DNA of 64,000 nucleotides from Clavibacter sp. VKM Ac-2872 (GTDB lineage Bacteria > Actinomycetota > Actinomycetes > Actinomycetales > Microbacteriaceae). This document shows, in pieces, positions 1 through 8,919 of the stretch. The notes beneath the pieces were generated by a model. It ran no database searches. It was given only the letters and a program-made list of their open reading frames with translations, and was not told where the DNA came from. Where the stretch lies: NCBI RefSeq assembly GCF_015351105.1, contig NZ_JADKRR010000003.1, forward strand, positions 283,168-347,167. Reading direction: 5' to 3'. Each line of letters starts with the position of its first letter. Position 1 is the stretch's first letter. The position numbers and the translations under genes were made by a program.

Positions 1-22
1 GCCGCCGCTCCGCACGGACGCC

Positions 23-58
23 GACGGGCGCCGATCCCCGCGGGGACCGGCGCCCGTC
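23..58 (-). terminator. Hairpin terminator downstream of phoH
   Basis: An 11-bp perfect GC-rich stem (23-33 with 48-58) encloses a further palindrome, CCCCGCGGGG at 36-45. It lies 22 bases past the phoH stop. There is no long U tract, as is usual for intrinsic terminators in high-GC actinobacteria. Confidence 0.65.
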
Positions 59-79
59 GTCACGCGCGGGATGCGTGGA

Positions 80-1426
80 TCACACGGGGTCGCCGTCGAG
101 CAGCCCCGTCACGAGCGCCGCGATCGCACTGCGCTCCGAGCGGGTGAGCGTGATGTGCCCGAACAGCTCGTGGCCCTTGAGCGTCTCGATGACGCTCGCG
201 ACGCCGTCGTGCCGTCCGACCCGGAGGTTGTCCCGCTGGGCCACGTCGTGCGTGAGCACCACGCGCGAGTTCTGGCCGATGCGGCTGAGCACCGTGAGCA
301 GCACGTTCCGCTCGAGCGACTGGGCCTCGTCGACGATCACGAACGCGTCGTGCAGCGAGCGCCCGCGGATGTGGGTGAGCGGCAGCACCTCGAGGATCCC
401 GCGCTCCACCACCTCGTCCATCACGTTCTGCGAGACGACCGAGCCGAGGGTGTCGAACACGGCCTGCGCCCACGGGTTCATCTTCTCGGCGGCGTCGCCG
501 GGCAGGTAGCCGAGCTCCTGGCCGCCCACCGCGTACAGCGGCCGGAACACCATGATCTTGCGGTGCTGCTGCTTCTCCAGCACCGCCTCGAGCGCGGCGC
601 AGAGCGCGAGCGCCGACTTGCCCGTGCCGGCGCTGCCGCCGAGCGACACGATGCCCACCTCGCGGTCGAGGAGCAGGTCGATCGCGAGGCGCTGCTCCGC
701 CGAGCGCCCCTTGAGGCCGAACACCTCGCGGTCGCCGCGCACCAGGTTCACGGTTCCGCGGCGCACGACCCGGCCGAGGGCGGATCCGCGGTCGGAGTGC
801 AGCACGACGCCCGTGTTGACGGGCAGGTCCTGCACGACGCGCGTCTGCAGCGACTCGCCGTCGTAGAGGTCGGCCATCTGCTCGCTGGAGAGGGTGACGT
901 CGGCCATGCCGGTCCAGCCGCTGTCCACGGCGAGCTCGGCGCGGTACTCCTCCGCCTGCAGCCCGATGGACGCGGCCTTCACGCGCAGCGGCATGTCCTT
1001 GGAGACGACCGTGACCGCGAGGCCCTCGGTCGACAGGTTGAGGGCGACCGCGAGGATCCGGGAGTCGTTGTCGCCGAGCTGCAGGCCGTTCGGGAGCGCG
1101 GACATGCTCGAGTGGTTGAGCTCGACCCGCAGGGTGCCGCCGGCCTCGCCCACCTCGATGGGGAAGTCGAGCCGCTCGTGCTCCTCCCGGAGCTGGTCGA
1201 GGAGGCGGAGCGCCTGGCGGGCGAAGTAGCCGATCTCCGGGTCGTTCCGCTTCGACTCGAGCTCGGTGATGACGATGACCGGGATCACCACCGCGTGCTC
1301 GGCGAAGCGGAAGAGCGCACGCGGATCGGACAGGAGGACGGAGGTGTCGAGCACGTACGTGCGCTCGGCCTGCGGCGTCCCCTCCTGCCTGCTCGCGCGT
1401 CGTGCGGTGCTGCTCTGGCTGTCCAT
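80..1426 (-). CDS. phoH: PhoH-family protein: PIN domain fused to PhoH ATPase
   Basis: This is a predicted cytoplasmic RNA-processing enzyme that joins a PIN ribonuclease domain to a PhoH ATPase, the PhoH2 arrangement of actinobacteria. The PIN domain begins at [13 protein letters not shown] near the N-terminus with acidic active-site residues, and [10 protein letters not shown] follows. The PhoH half has a Walker A loop ([13 protein letters not shown]), a Walker B (FVIVDEAQS) and the late motif [12 protein letters not shown]. With this ATG it is 448 aa. In-frame starts at 1447 (ATG) and 1489 (GTG) exist and none has a clear ribosome binding site, so the exact start is open. In M. tuberculosis phoH2 also lies not far from uppS. 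Known PhoH2 proteins unwind and cleave RNA; here that is inferred by family. Confidence 0.9.
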   Translation of the reverse strand: MDSQSSTARRASRQEGTPQAERTYVLDTSVLLSDPRALFRFAEHAVVIPVIVITELESKRNDPEIGYFARQALRLLDQLREEHERLDFPIEVGEAGGTLRVELNHSSMSALPNGLQLGDNDSRILAVALNLSTEGLAVTVVSKDMPLRVKAASIGLQAEEYRAELAVDSGWTGMADVTLSSEQMADLYDGESLQTRVVQDLPVNTGVVLHSDRGSALGRVVRRGTVNLVRGDREVFGLKGRSAEQRLAIDLLLDREVGIVSLGGSAGTGKSALALCAALEAVLEKQQHRKIMVFRPLYAVGGQELGYLPGDAAEKMNPWAQAVFDTLGSVVSQNVMDEVVERGILEVLPLTHIRGRSLHDAFVIVDEAQSLERNVLLTVLSRIGQNSRVVLTHDVAQRDNLRVGRHDGVASVIETLKGHELFGHITLTRSERSAIAALVTGLLDGDPV

Positions 1427-1620
1427 CGGGGCCACGGGCCACTCCATCCCCGAGCGGTCGCGCTCGGATCCTGACGGCGATCGGGCCACGGTGGCGAGAA
1501 GAGATCCTGCGGCCCTCTCGATCGGGCGCCATGCCCGATGAGTGCGAACCTACGTCGCCCACCGCCGTGCTGGCCAGAGCGACGCGGGTCCGGATGTGTC
1601 GTGGACATTAACTCTTCCTC

Positions 1621-1651
1621 GACACGCCCCCGACGAGGGCCGGGCGGTGTC
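1621..1651 (-). terminator. Possible terminator overlapping the uppS stop
   Basis: GACAC (1621-1625) pairs with GTGTC (1647-1651), and C-rich and G-rich inner arms continue the stem with a bulge. It starts at the uppS stop codon. It is imperfect, so this is only a candidate. Confidence 0.3.
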
Positions 1652-2435
1652 AGGAGCCGAAGCGCCGCTGCCTCGAGGAGTAGTCGCGGAGGGCGCGGAG
1701 GAAGTCCACCTCGCGGAGGTCGGGGCCCAGCGCCTCCATGAAGTAGAGCTCGCTGTGCGCCGACTGCCACAGCATGAAGTCGCTGATGCGCTGCTCGCCC
1801 GAGGTGCGGATCACGAGATCCGGATCCGGCTGCCCGCTCGTGTAGAGGTGCTCGCCGATGAGGTCGGGCGTGAGGAGCGCCGCGAGGTCCTCCAGCGTGC
1901 CGCCGGCCAGGTGGTGCTGCTGCACGATGCTGCGCATGGCGTCGGCGATCTCGGTGCGCCCGCCGTAGCCCACGGCCAGGTTGATGTGGAGCCCGCCGTT
2001 GCCCTTCGAGCGCTCCTCGGAGGCGTCGAGCCGGGCGATGAGCTCGGGCGGCAGGCCCTCGTCGGATCCGACGTGCTTCACGCGCCAGTCCCGGTGCCGG
2101 GAGAGGTCCTCCGCGAGCTGGCCGATGATGTCGATGAGCGCCGTGAGCTCGGCGCTGCCGCGGCCCGTGAGGTTGTCGGTGGACAGGAGGTACAGCGTGG
2201 TGACCTTGATGTCGAGGTCGTCGCACCACTCGAGGAACTCCAGGAACTTGGCCGCTCCCGCGCGGTGGCCGTGCGCCACGGACTCGAGCCCGAGCTGCCG
2301 GGCCCAGCGGCGGTTGCCGTCGAGGATCATCGCGATGTGGTGCGGCAGCGCGTTCCGGTCGAGGCCGCGGCGGATGCGCTTCTGGTACGCCCGGTAGAGC
2401 AGACCGCGCCACGGTCGGATCGGCTTCTCTCGCAC
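1650..2435 (-). CDS. uppS: Isoprenyl transferase (undecaprenyl/Z-prenyl diphosphate synthase)
   Basis: Cis-prenyltransferase that adds isoprene units to an allylic diphosphate to make the lipid carrier for cell-wall glycans. Family motifs are all present: the diphosphate-binding HIAMILDGNRRWAR, GHRAGAAK, the HINLAVGYGGR strand, and DLVIRTSGEQRISDFMLW close to the C-terminus. The GTG start gives 261 aa, the usual family length; the open frame continues far upstream but loses similarity. Actinobacteria often carry two paralogs, one making short Z-farnesyl diphosphate (Rv1086 type) and one making the long carrier. Position beside trhA favours the Rv1086-type paralog, but product chain length cannot be read from sequence here. 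Confidence 0.92.
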   Translation of the reverse strand: MREKPIRPWRGLLYRAYQKRIRRGLDRNALPHHIAMILDGNRRWARQLGLESVAHGHRAGAAKFLEFLEWCDDLDIKVTTLYLLSTDNLTGRGSAELTALIDIIGQLAEDLSRHRDWRVKHVGSDEGLPPELIARLDASEERSKGNGGLHINLAVGYGGRTEIADAMRSIVQQHHLAGGTLEDLAALLTPDLIGEHLYTSGQPDPDLVIRTSGEQRISDFMLWQSAHSELYFMEALGPDLREVDFLRALRDYSSRQRRFGS

Positions 2436-2504
2436 GGAGGCAACGCTATCCCACGCGCCCGGGAGCCGGATCGACCGCCCGGCTGACGTCGTGGACGGCT
2501 GTCC

Positions 2505-2510
2505 TACACT
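2505..2510 (+). promoter_or_regulatory. Candidate -10 element of trhA (leaderless)
   Basis: TACACT fits the actinobacterial TANNNT -10 consensus and sits 6 bases before the ATG at 2517. Transcription would then begin at or next to the start codon, giving a leaderless mRNA. No convincing -35 is visible. Confidence 0.45.
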
Positions 2511-2516
2511 CGCAGG

Positions 2517-3269
2517 ATGACGCGCGACGCCTCCTCTCCCCGGCCGCACGGCACCCCGGACGGCGAGGCGGCGGAGGACGACCACGTCGCCCATCTGCCG
2601 CTCGTCGAGGACGCGGAGGACGCGGGCCCCGAGCCCAAGCCCACCTGGCGCGGCTGGCTGCACGCGGGCATGACCCCGGTGGCGCTCGTCCTCGGGATCG
2701 TGCTCATCGCGGTCGCCGACGGGGCCGCGGCGAAGATCGCCTGCGCCGTGTTCGTGGCGTCGTCGCTGCTGCTGTTCGGCGTCTCGGCCGTCTACCACCG
2801 GTTCGACTGGTCGCCTCGGGCCAAGATCCTCCTCAAGCGGATGGACCACGCGAACATCTTCCTGCTCATCGCGGGCTCGTACACGCCCATCACGGTGCTG
2901 GCGCTGCCGCACGGCAAGTCGGTGCTGCTGCTCTGGCTGGTGTGGTCGGGCGCGGCGATCGGCGTGCTCTTCCGCGTGCTCTGGATCCACGCCCCGCGCT
3001 GGCTCTACGTGCTGCTGTACCTCGTGCTCGGCTACGCGTCGCTCGTGTTCATCGTCGACTTCTTCCGCGCGGACGCGGCCATGATGACGCTGATCCTCGC
3101 GGGCGGCCTCGCCTACACGGTCGGCGCGGTGGCGTACGCGCTGAAGCGGCCGAACCCCTGGCCCGGCCGCTTCGGCTTCCACGAGATCTTCCACGCGTTC
3201 ACCCTGGTGGCGTTCCTCTGCCACTGGACGGGGATCCTCCTCGTGGCGACGCACCCGCCCGTCGTCTGA
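2517..3269 (+). CDS. trhA: Hemolysin III / TrhA-type seven-helix membrane protein
   Basis: Integral membrane protein of the PAQR/hemolysin III superfamily, linked in other bacteria to membrane energetics and lipid homeostasis. A charged N-terminal tail of about 45 residues is followed by seven hydrophobic segments. Conserved polar signatures are present: SAVYHRFDW after helix 2, the KRMDHANIFLLIAGSYTP block, and HEIFHAFTLVAFLCHW at the C-terminal end, whose histidines form the putative metal site. Length is 250 aa. It is divergent from uppS, a pairing also seen in M. tuberculosis (Rv1085c-Rv1086). The hemolysin name is historical and no lytic role is implied. Confidence 0.88.
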   Translation: MTRDASSPRPHGTPDGEAAEDDHVAHLPLVEDAEDAGPEPKPTWRGWLHAGMTPVALVLGIVLIAVADGAAAKIACAVFVASSLLLFGVSAVYHRFDWSPRAKILLKRMDHANIFLLIAGSYTPITVLALPHGKSVLLLWLVWSGAAIGVLFRVLWIHAPRWLYVLLYLVLGYASLVFIVDFFRADAAMMTLILAGGLAYTVGAVAYALKRPNPWPGRFGFHEIFHAFTLVAFLCHWTGILLVATHPPVV

Positions 3270-3341
3270 CCCGCGCTCGCACCGGCCCGCGCGGCCGGGT
3301 CGGGCGTCGGGGGTCGGGCCTCTGAGGTCAGGCGTCTGAGG

Positions 3342-4106
3342 TCAAGGGCGCGCGAAGCCGGGGAACCGCGCGACGAAGCCCGCATGCGCCGCGAGCAGCT
3401 CGCGCGCGTACCGGGGGTGGTTCGCCGTGGTCGCGTCCACGTCGAGCTCCACGATGCGGCGCACCTCGCCCGGTCCCTCGAGGAGGGACGCGTGCACGCG
3501 GAGCCCCGCGTCGTGCAGCCCGTCCACGAGCGACCGCGTGAGGCCCCGCCACGGCAGCATGATCGTGCGCGCCCCCGTCGGCGCGACCGCGTCACGCCAC
3601 TCGCCGTCGATGTCGGCGACGAGCAGACCCGTGCCGCGCGGGAGGTCGGGCAGCCCGGCCGTCACGTCCACGAGCGCCTGCGGGTGGAAGCTGATGACCG
3701 TGCAGCGGGCGCGGTCGGCGTCGCCCCGGGCGCGCAGGAGCGTGACCAGGGGTCCCGCCGCCGCCGGCGCCTTGACCTCCACCTGCACCAGCCCGCGCGT
3801 GCGGTCGAGCACCTCGTCGAGGTTCGGCACGCGCTGGCCCGAGCCGAGGTCCACCGATCGGACCTCGGCCAGCGTCAGCTCCTCGACGGGCGTGTCGAGG
3901 TGCGGGCCGGGCGCCGCCGCCGTGCGCTCGAGCGTGCGGTCGTGCAGCACGACCACCTGCCCGTCGCGCGTGAGGCGCACGTCGAGCTCGATCTCGTCCG
4001 CCCCGGCCCGCTCCGCCGTCGTGAAGGACAGCATCGTGTTCTCCGGGCAGTCCGCCATGCTGCCGCGGTGGCCCGCCAGCAGGAAGGTGCGCGGAGCGTC
4101 GGTCAC
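3342..4106 (-). CDS. Glycerophosphodiester phosphodiesterase
   Basis: GDPD enzyme that hydrolyses glycerophosphodiesters to glycerol-3-phosphate and an alcohol. The catalytic block is intact: AGHRGSMADCPENT, then ADEIELDVRLTRDG and VVLHDRTLERT, with VQVEVKA later. It has 254 aa and no signal peptide, so it should be cytoplasmic. The GTG start overlaps the stop of the upstream binding-protein gene by 4 bp (GTGA), so the two are translationally coupled. As last gene of a ugpA-E-B-like operon it corresponds to UgpQ: imported diesters would be cleaved on arrival. The GTG start is chosen because of the overlap. Confidence 0.9.
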   Translation of the reverse strand: MTDAPRTFLLAGHRGSMADCPENTMLSFTTAERAGADEIELDVRLTRDGQVVVLHDRTLERTAAAPGPHLDTPVEELTLAEVRSVDLGSGQRVPNLDEVLDRTRGLVQVEVKAPAAAGPLVTLLRARGDADRARCTVISFHPQALVDVTAGLPDLPRGTGLLVADIDGEWRDAVAPTGARTIMLPWRGLTRSLVDGLHDAGLRVHASLLEGPGEVRRIVELDVDATTANHPRYARELLAAHAGFVARFPGFARP

Positions 4107-5482
4107 AGGTACGGCTCGACGTTCTCCTTGTAGGCGGACGTGAGCTGCGTCGCGGCGGCCGGGAAGACCGCCGCCGGGTCGGCGTCCTGCGTGAGGATCT
4201 GCGACCACGGCTGCTGCAGGTACGTGTCGCCGTTCGGGATCAGCGTGCGCGCCCAGTCCTGCGAACGGACGTGGTCGAGGCTGTCGTACACGGTGCGGAA
4301 GGCCGGGTTCGAGGCCCAGAAGCCCGTGAGGTCGGTCGACTCGCCCGCCGAGGTGCGGGAGGGCGCGTAGCCCGTCTTCTTCGCCAGGGCGACCTGCTGG
4401 TCGACCTCGGTGAGGTGCTTGATGAACATGGCGGCGGCGAGCTGCTGCTCCTTGGTCTTGCTGCCGATGACCGCGAGGCCCGTGCCGCCCGTGGGGACGA
4501 ACTGCCCCTGGGGGCCGCCCGGGAGCACGCCCGTGCCGATGGGGAACTTCGCGCTCGCGGTGACGATGCCGACCGCGCCCGCCGAGGCGATGGTGCACGG
4601 CGCGAGCCCGCCCGCGAAGTCGACCGCGGTGTCGCCGCTGGCCGCCGCGACGTTCGCGATCTTGGAGTCGAAGACGAGACCGCGTGCGTAGCGGGCCGCC
4701 TCGAGCGTCTCGGGCTGGTCGAGCTTGAGGTCCCAGCCGTCGGAGTACTGTCCGCCGCGGCCCCAGAGGACGTTGCTCATCGCCCAGGTGCCGATGGATC
4801 CCTGCGGCAGGCGCACCGCGGGGTTGCCGCCGGTGACCTTCATGATCGCCGGCGCCCACTCCTCGAGCTCCGCCCAGGTCTCGGGCGCGCGGTCGGGCAG
4901 GCCGGCCTTCTGCCAGATCGACTTGTCGTAGTAGAAGATCGGCGTCGAGCGGGCGTACGGCACCGCGTAGCGCGCTCCGTTGTAGAGGTAGTCGTCGAGG
5001 AACACCTTGTTGAAGTCGTCGACCTCGAAGCCGAGGTGCGACATGAGGCCGTCCATCGCGATCGACTGCTTGTTGACCATGTAGCGGAACCACCAGGTGT
5101 CGCTGGCGTTCACCATGTCGGGCATGCTGTCGGTGCCCGCGGCCGCCTGCAGCTTCTGCGCGATCTCGTCGTAGCTCGCGCCGCCCGTCACCACGTTCAC
5201 GGTGATGCCGGTCTTCGCGAGGAAGTCGGCCGCGAACTGCGCCTCGAGGTCCGAGGTCTGGCCGGGGTGCGTGGTCCACCAGGTGATGTCGGTGGCGGGC
5301 TGGATCCCGTCCCAGTCGGTGTCGGGGGCCGCGGTGGCCGCCGTGTCGCCGCCGACCGACGGACCGGAGCAGGCGGCGAGCACGGCGGTGCCGCCGAGGA
5401 TGGCGCCGAGCTTCAGCACGCCGCGGCGGTCGAACGGACGGGCGGCGAAGCCGCCGCGGGCCGAGCGGGGGTCGATGGGCAT
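4103..5482 (-). CDS. ugpB: ABC transporter substrate-binding lipoprotein, UgpB-like
   Basis: Extracellular solute-binding protein of family 1, 459 aa. The N-terminus carries a twin-arginine motif (FDRRGVLKLG) and a lipobox ending LAAC, so it is a Tat-exported lipoprotein. The mature part resembles UgpB: the STPIFYYDKSIWQKAGL segment and the later glycine-rich TGGTGLAVI region are typical of glycerol-3-phosphate and related sugar binders. It is followed with a 4-bp overlap by a glycerophosphodiesterase and preceded by two permease genes. Substrate is therefore most likely glycerol-3-phosphate or glycerophosphodiesters. That assignment rests mainly on context; an oligosaccharide substrate is the main alternative. 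Confidence 0.8.
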   Translation of the reverse strand: MPIDPRSARGGFAARPFDRRGVLKLGAILGGTAVLAACSGPSVGGDTAATAAPDTDWDGIQPATDITWWTTHPGQTSDLEAQFAADFLAKTGITVNVVTGGASYDEIAQKLQAAAGTDSMPDMVNASDTWWFRYMVNKQSIAMDGLMSHLGFEVDDFNKVFLDDYLYNGARYAVPYARSTPIFYYDKSIWQKAGLPDRAPETWAELEEWAPAIMKVTGGNPAVRLPQGSIGTWAMSNVLWGRGGQYSDGWDLKLDQPETLEAARYARGLVFDSKIANVAAASGDTAVDFAGGLAPCTIASAGAVGIVTASAKFPIGTGVLPGGPQGQFVPTGGTGLAVIGSKTKEQQLAAAMFIKHLTEVDQQVALAKKTGYAPSRTSAGESTDLTGFWASNPAFRTVYDSLDHVRSQDWARTLIPNGDTYLQQPWSQILTQDADPAAVFPAAATQLTSAYKENVEPYL

Positions 5483-5552
5483 GGTTCTCCTGGGTTCGGG
5501 ATGCGGGTCGTGCGGGGAGGGGGGAGGTGAGGTGGGGAGTGCGGGACGTACG

Positions 5553-6464
5553 TCAGCCGGTCACGGCGCCGGCGGTGAGGCCGCCGACGATGCGCCGCTG
5601 GAAGACGAGGAAGACCGCGAGCACCGGGATCGTCACGATGACGGTGCCCGCCATCAGCACGCCCCAGTTGGTGATGCCCGTCGTGTCCTGGAGCAGGGTG
5701 AGGCCGACGGGCAGCGTCATCATGCGCGGGTCGGTGGTGACGAGGAGCGGCCAGAGGTAGTCGTTCCACTCGCCGACGATCGAGACGAGGGCGACCGCGG
5801 CGATCGTGGGGCCCGACATGGGGATCACGAACGACCACAGGCGACGCAGGTGACCGGCGCCGTCCATGGACGCGGCCTCGAGGACGGAGCCCGGCAGCGT
5901 GAGGAAGTGCTGGCGGAAGAGGAACGTGCCGTACGCGCTCGCGACGCCGGGGAGGATGAGGCCCGGGTAGGTGTTGATCCAGCCGAGGCCCGCGATGACC
6001 TGGTAGTTCGGGATCATCACGATCTGCTGGGGGACGAGGAGCGCGAGGATCACGACGCCGAACCAGACGTTCTTGAACGGCACGCGGATGAAGACCAGCG
6101 CGTACGCGGTCATCAGGCCGAGCAGCACCTTGAGGCCCGAGCCCGCGATCGTCTTGATGATGCTGTTGGTCGCGAGCGTCGAGAAGGAGACCGTGTCGGA
6201 CGCGGTCGCGTAGTTCGTGGGCGCGAAGGACGACGGGAGGATCTTCAGCGGCAGCGAGTAGATCTCGCCGAAGTCCTTGAAGCTCGTGAGCACCATCCAG
6301 ACGAGCGGCAGGAGCATGACGACCACCGCGAGGGCGAGCGCGAGGTACGTGCCGGCGAGGGACGGGCGGGCCGACCCCTTCCCCGACGGACGGAGGCCGC
6401 GACGCGGCCGGCGGGATCCCGCGGTGACGGCCGCGGGCTCCGGGCGGGCGAGGGTCGTGGTCAC
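5553..6464 (-). CDS. ugpE: ABC transporter permease, UgpE-like (MalG type)
   Basis: Inner-membrane permease of a binding-protein-dependent importer, 303 aa with six predicted helices. The cytoplasmic EAA loop that docks to the ATPase is visible as LEAASMDGAGHLRRLW. A basic N-terminal tail precedes helix 1. The GTG start overlaps the stop of the preceding permease gene by 4 bp; a much longer open frame extends upstream in the same phase but is out of register with the family. A 70-bp gap separates it from the binding-protein gene. It should form the heterodimeric channel with the ugpA-like product. Confidence 0.85.
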   Translation of the reverse strand: MTTTLARPEPAAVTAGSRRPRRGLRPSGKGSARPSLAGTYLALALAVVVMLLPLVWMVLTSFKDFGEIYSLPLKILPSSFAPTNYATASDTVSFSTLATNSIIKTIAGSGLKVLLGLMTAYALVFIRVPFKNVWFGVVILALLVPQQIVMIPNYQVIAGLGWINTYPGLILPGVASAYGTFLFRQHFLTLPGSVLEAASMDGAGHLRRLWSFVIPMSGPTIAAVALVSIVGEWNDYLWPLLVTTDPRMMTLPVGLTLLQDTTGITNWGVLMAGTVIVTIPVLAVFLVFQRRIVGGLTAGAVTG

Positions 6465-7447
6465 GAGTAGTGCACCTTCCGCTGGACGATCACGAGCTGG
6501 ACGAGCGTGATGACGAGCAGCACGAGGAAGAGGATCGTGGCGACGGCGGACGAGTAGCCGGCCCGTCCGGCCACGAAGCCCTCGTGGTAGATCTGGTACA
6601 TCATCGTGGTGGTCCCCTGCAGCGGCCCGCCCTTGGTCATGGCGCTGATGAGGTCGAAGGTCTGCAGCGAGCTCAGCAGCGTGGTCACGCTGAGGAAGAA
6701 CGTGGTCGGGCTCAGCAGCGGCAGCACCACGCGGAGGAACGTGCGGATGCGACCCGCGCCGTCGAGGGCGGCCGCGTCGAGCAGGTCCTTCGGCACCGCC
6801 TGGAGACCCGCGAGGTAGATGAGGGCGCAGTAACCGAGGTCGCGCCAGACCTGCACGGTGGTGACCATCGCGAGCGCGGCGCCCGGGTCGCTGTACCAGT
6901 CGGGCGACGGGAGGCCGACGAATTGGAGGCCCGCCGAGATCAGGCCGAAGTTCGGGTCGAAGACGTAGAGCCAGAGGAAGCCGACGGCCACGCCCGAGAG
7001 CACGTACGGCGCGACGATGATGGTGCGGACGGGGCCGCGCAGCCGGATCCTGCGGTTGAGCAGCACGGCCACGCCGAGCCCCAGCACCATCGAGCCCACG
7101 ACCGTGACGCCCGTGAAGATCACCGTGACCGAGACGACGGTGGGCGTCTGCGGGTCCTGGAACCAGGCGACGTAGTTGGCGAGGCCGACCTCGCGGGCCA
7201 CCTGGGACCCGATGTTCCACTGCAGCGTCGAGTAGTAGAAGGACTCGAGGAGCGGCTTGTACGTGAAGACCGCGAGCAGCAGCACGTTCGGGCCGACGAA
7301 GGCGAGGAACAGCAGGCCGTCGCGGAGGCTCCCGGGTCGGCGGCGGCGCGGGCGCGGCGCGGCGGCCGGGTGCGCCGCATCGGTCGGTCGGGGCGCGCCG
7401 GTCGGGGGCGGCGCGGCCGCCCGGGCGGGCGCGGTGGTGTGCGTCAC
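6461..7447 (-). CDS. ugpA: ABC transporter permease, UgpA-like (MalF type)
   Basis: First gene of the importer operon, 328 aa. An Ala/Pro-rich cytoplasmic tail of about 40 residues precedes six membrane helices starting at LLFLAFVGPNVLLLAVF, a stretch typical of UgpA/MalF permeases. The EAA loop reads DLLDAAALDGAGRIRTF. No ATP-binding subunit is encoded in the operon. In many actinobacteria one MsmK/UgpC-type ATPase serves several sugar importers, so the energising subunit is presumably elsewhere. A perfect palindrome 27 bases upstream is a candidate repressor site. Confidence 0.85.
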   Translation of the reverse strand: MTHTTAPARAAAPPPTGAPRPTDAAHPAAAPRPRRRRPGSLRDGLLFLAFVGPNVLLLAVFTYKPLLESFYYSTLQWNIGSQVAREVGLANYVAWFQDPQTPTVVSVTVIFTGVTVVGSMVLGLGVAVLLNRRIRLRGPVRTIIVAPYVLSGVAVGFLWLYVFDPNFGLISAGLQFVGLPSPDWYSDPGAALAMVTTVQVWRDLGYCALIYLAGLQAVPKDLLDAAALDGAGRIRTFLRVVLPLLSPTTFFLSVTTLLSSLQTFDLISAMTKGGPLQGTTTMMYQIYHEGFVAGRAGYSSAVATILFLVLLVITLVQLVIVQRKVHYS

Positions 7448-7473
7448 GTCGGTGGTCCTCCTCGCACCCGGAT

Positions 7474-7487
7474 CGGGAACGTTCCCG
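7474..7487. promoter_or_regulatory. Palindromic operator candidate upstream of the ugp operon
   Basis: CGGGAACGTTCCCG is a perfect 14-bp palindrome with the AACGTT core common to LacI/GalR-family operators. It lies just ahead of the first permease gene, where a LacI-type repressor would control a sugar or glycerol-phosphate importer. No regulator gene is adjacent, so the cognate protein is unknown. Confidence 0.5.
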
Positions 7488-7624
7488 GATGCCCGGCGAG
7501 CTTCGCGAGCGGGGGTGAACGGACCGCTTCCATCGCATGGCGCGGCGGTGGACGAGCGACGGCCAACGTCCCCTGTACGGGGGACGCCGGCCGTCGTGTC
7601 ACGCGCGCGGGGAGGCGCCGCGCA

Positions 7625-7975
7625 TCACGTGCGCGGAGGTGAGGCCGGGCCGTCGGGGGTCGCCGGGTCGTCGCCGGCGGGATCCGCGGGGGGCGACGTG
7701 CGCGGCTCGCGCTCCGGCGCCGAGTCGCGCGCGAGGTCGGCCTCGAGCTTCTCCGCCTCGAGCCGGCCGCGGATCTCCTCGCGGTAGCGCGTGCGGCGGA
7801 TCCGGCGGGTCATGTCGACCATGAGCAGCAGCACCATGACGGCCACGAAGAAGATCGCGAGGAAGCCGATCGGGCCGGGCGAGACGGTGTCGGGGTCGAA
7901 CTCCGCGGTGGGCGTGGGGCTCGGCGTGGTGGTGACCGCGGTCGCGAGCCGCAGCACGAGGTCGGCGCCCCTCAC
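7625..7975 (-). CDS. Small single-pass membrane protein downstream of mca
   Basis: A 116-aa protein of unknown function. One hydrophobic helix (GFLAIFFVAVMVLLLMV) is followed by a highly charged Arg/Glu cytoplasmic stretch and an acidic, Pro-rich tail. The GTG start overlaps the mca stop by 4 bp, implying coupled translation. In M. tuberculosis a small membrane protein gene (Rv1083) likewise follows mca, so a link to mycothiol conjugate handling or its export is plausible, but this rests only on position. Confidence 0.7.
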   Translation of the reverse strand: MRGADLVLRLATAVTTTPSPTPTAEFDPDTVSPGPIGFLAIFFVAVMVLLLMVDMTRRIRRTRYREEIRGRLEAEKLEADLARDSAPEREPRTSPPADPAGDDPATPDGPASPPRT

Positions 7976-8853
7976 GCGACCGCCGCCTGCTCCTCGTCGA
8001 CGATGCCGGCGAAGAGGTCGTGCTCCTCCTCCGGCGCGTCGACGCGCGACTCCACGAGCTGGAAGTCCTCGAACGGCCACGCCCGCTGCTGCAGGTCGCG
8101 CGGCCAGCGGAAGAACGTGCTGTCGGGCGCCACCTGGCTCGCGTGCGAGAGCAGGGCGCGGTCGCGTGCCTCGAAGTGGTCGGCGACGTGCACGTGCGTG
8201 GTCGCGAGGTCGGGGCGGTCGCCCATCCAGCCCAGCATCTCGTCGACGGCCTCGAGCATCTCGGGGGCCGCGTCGGTGGCGACCAGGTGCTCGCGCACGG
8301 CGCGGAGCTTGGCGCCGTTGAAGATCCGGTCGAAGTAGAGCTTGGAGATCTGCCACGGCTCGCCCGCGTCGGGGTAGGAGCCGGCGACGCCGGACTCGCG
8401 CCACGCCTCCATGGCGATCACGTGCGCCTGGATGTGGTCGGGGTGCGGGTAGCCGCCGTTCTCGTCGTAGGCCACGAGCACGTGCGGGCGGAACTCGCGC
8501 ACCAGCCGGATGAGCGGCTCGGCCGACACCTCGACGGGGATGCTCGCGAAGGCCGCGGGCGGCAGCGAGCCGTCCTCGCGCGCCATGCCCGAGTCGACGT
8601 AGCCGAGCCAGCGGTGCTGCACGCCCATGACCGCCTGCGCGCGCGCCATCTCGATCCGGCGGAGCCCCGGCAGGTCGCGCTCCGCCATCGCGCGCTCGGC
8701 GAGGCCCGCGTTGAGGATGTCCCCCGCCTCGCCGCCCGTGCAGCTGACGACCATGACCTCCGCGCCCTGGTGCGTGTAGTGGGCGTAGGTCGCCGCGCCC
8801 TTGCTGGACTCGTCGTCGGGGTGGGCGTGCACGGCCATGAGGCGCAGGGTCAC
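7972..8853 (-). CDS. mca: Mycothiol S-conjugate amidase
   Basis: Zinc amidase that cleaves mycothiol S-conjugates to release mercapturic acids for export during detoxification. The N-terminal metal motif AVHAHPDDESSKGAA, then SCTGGEAGDILN and YDENGGYPHPDH supply the His/Asp metal ligands of the PIG-L/LmbE fold. The GTG start gives 293 aa, matching Mca (about 290). The closely related deacetylase MshB is the alternative. Mca is preferred because of length, the YDENGGYPHPDH block and the neighbours: the greA-DUF4307-mca order matches the M. tuberculosis mca (Rv1082) locus. Confidence 0.9.
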   Translation of the reverse strand: MTLRLMAVHAHPDDESSKGAATYAHYTHQGAEVMVVSCTGGEAGDILNAGLAERAMAERDLPGLRRIEMARAQAVMGVQHRWLGYVDSGMAREDGSLPPAAFASIPVEVSAEPLIRLVREFRPHVLVAYDENGGYPHPDHIQAHVIAMEAWRESGVAGSYPDAGEPWQISKLYFDRIFNGAKLRAVREHLVATDAAPEMLEAVDEMLGWMGDRPDLATTHVHVADHFEARDRALLSHASQVAPDSTFFRWPRDLQQRAWPFEDFQLVESRVDAPEEEHDLFAGIVDEEQAAVA

Positions 8854-8919
8854 GGGGCTCCAAGGGTGGGGAATGTAGTCTGAACACCCAGAGTACAAGG
8901 TGCGTGTGAGGAGATCGCC

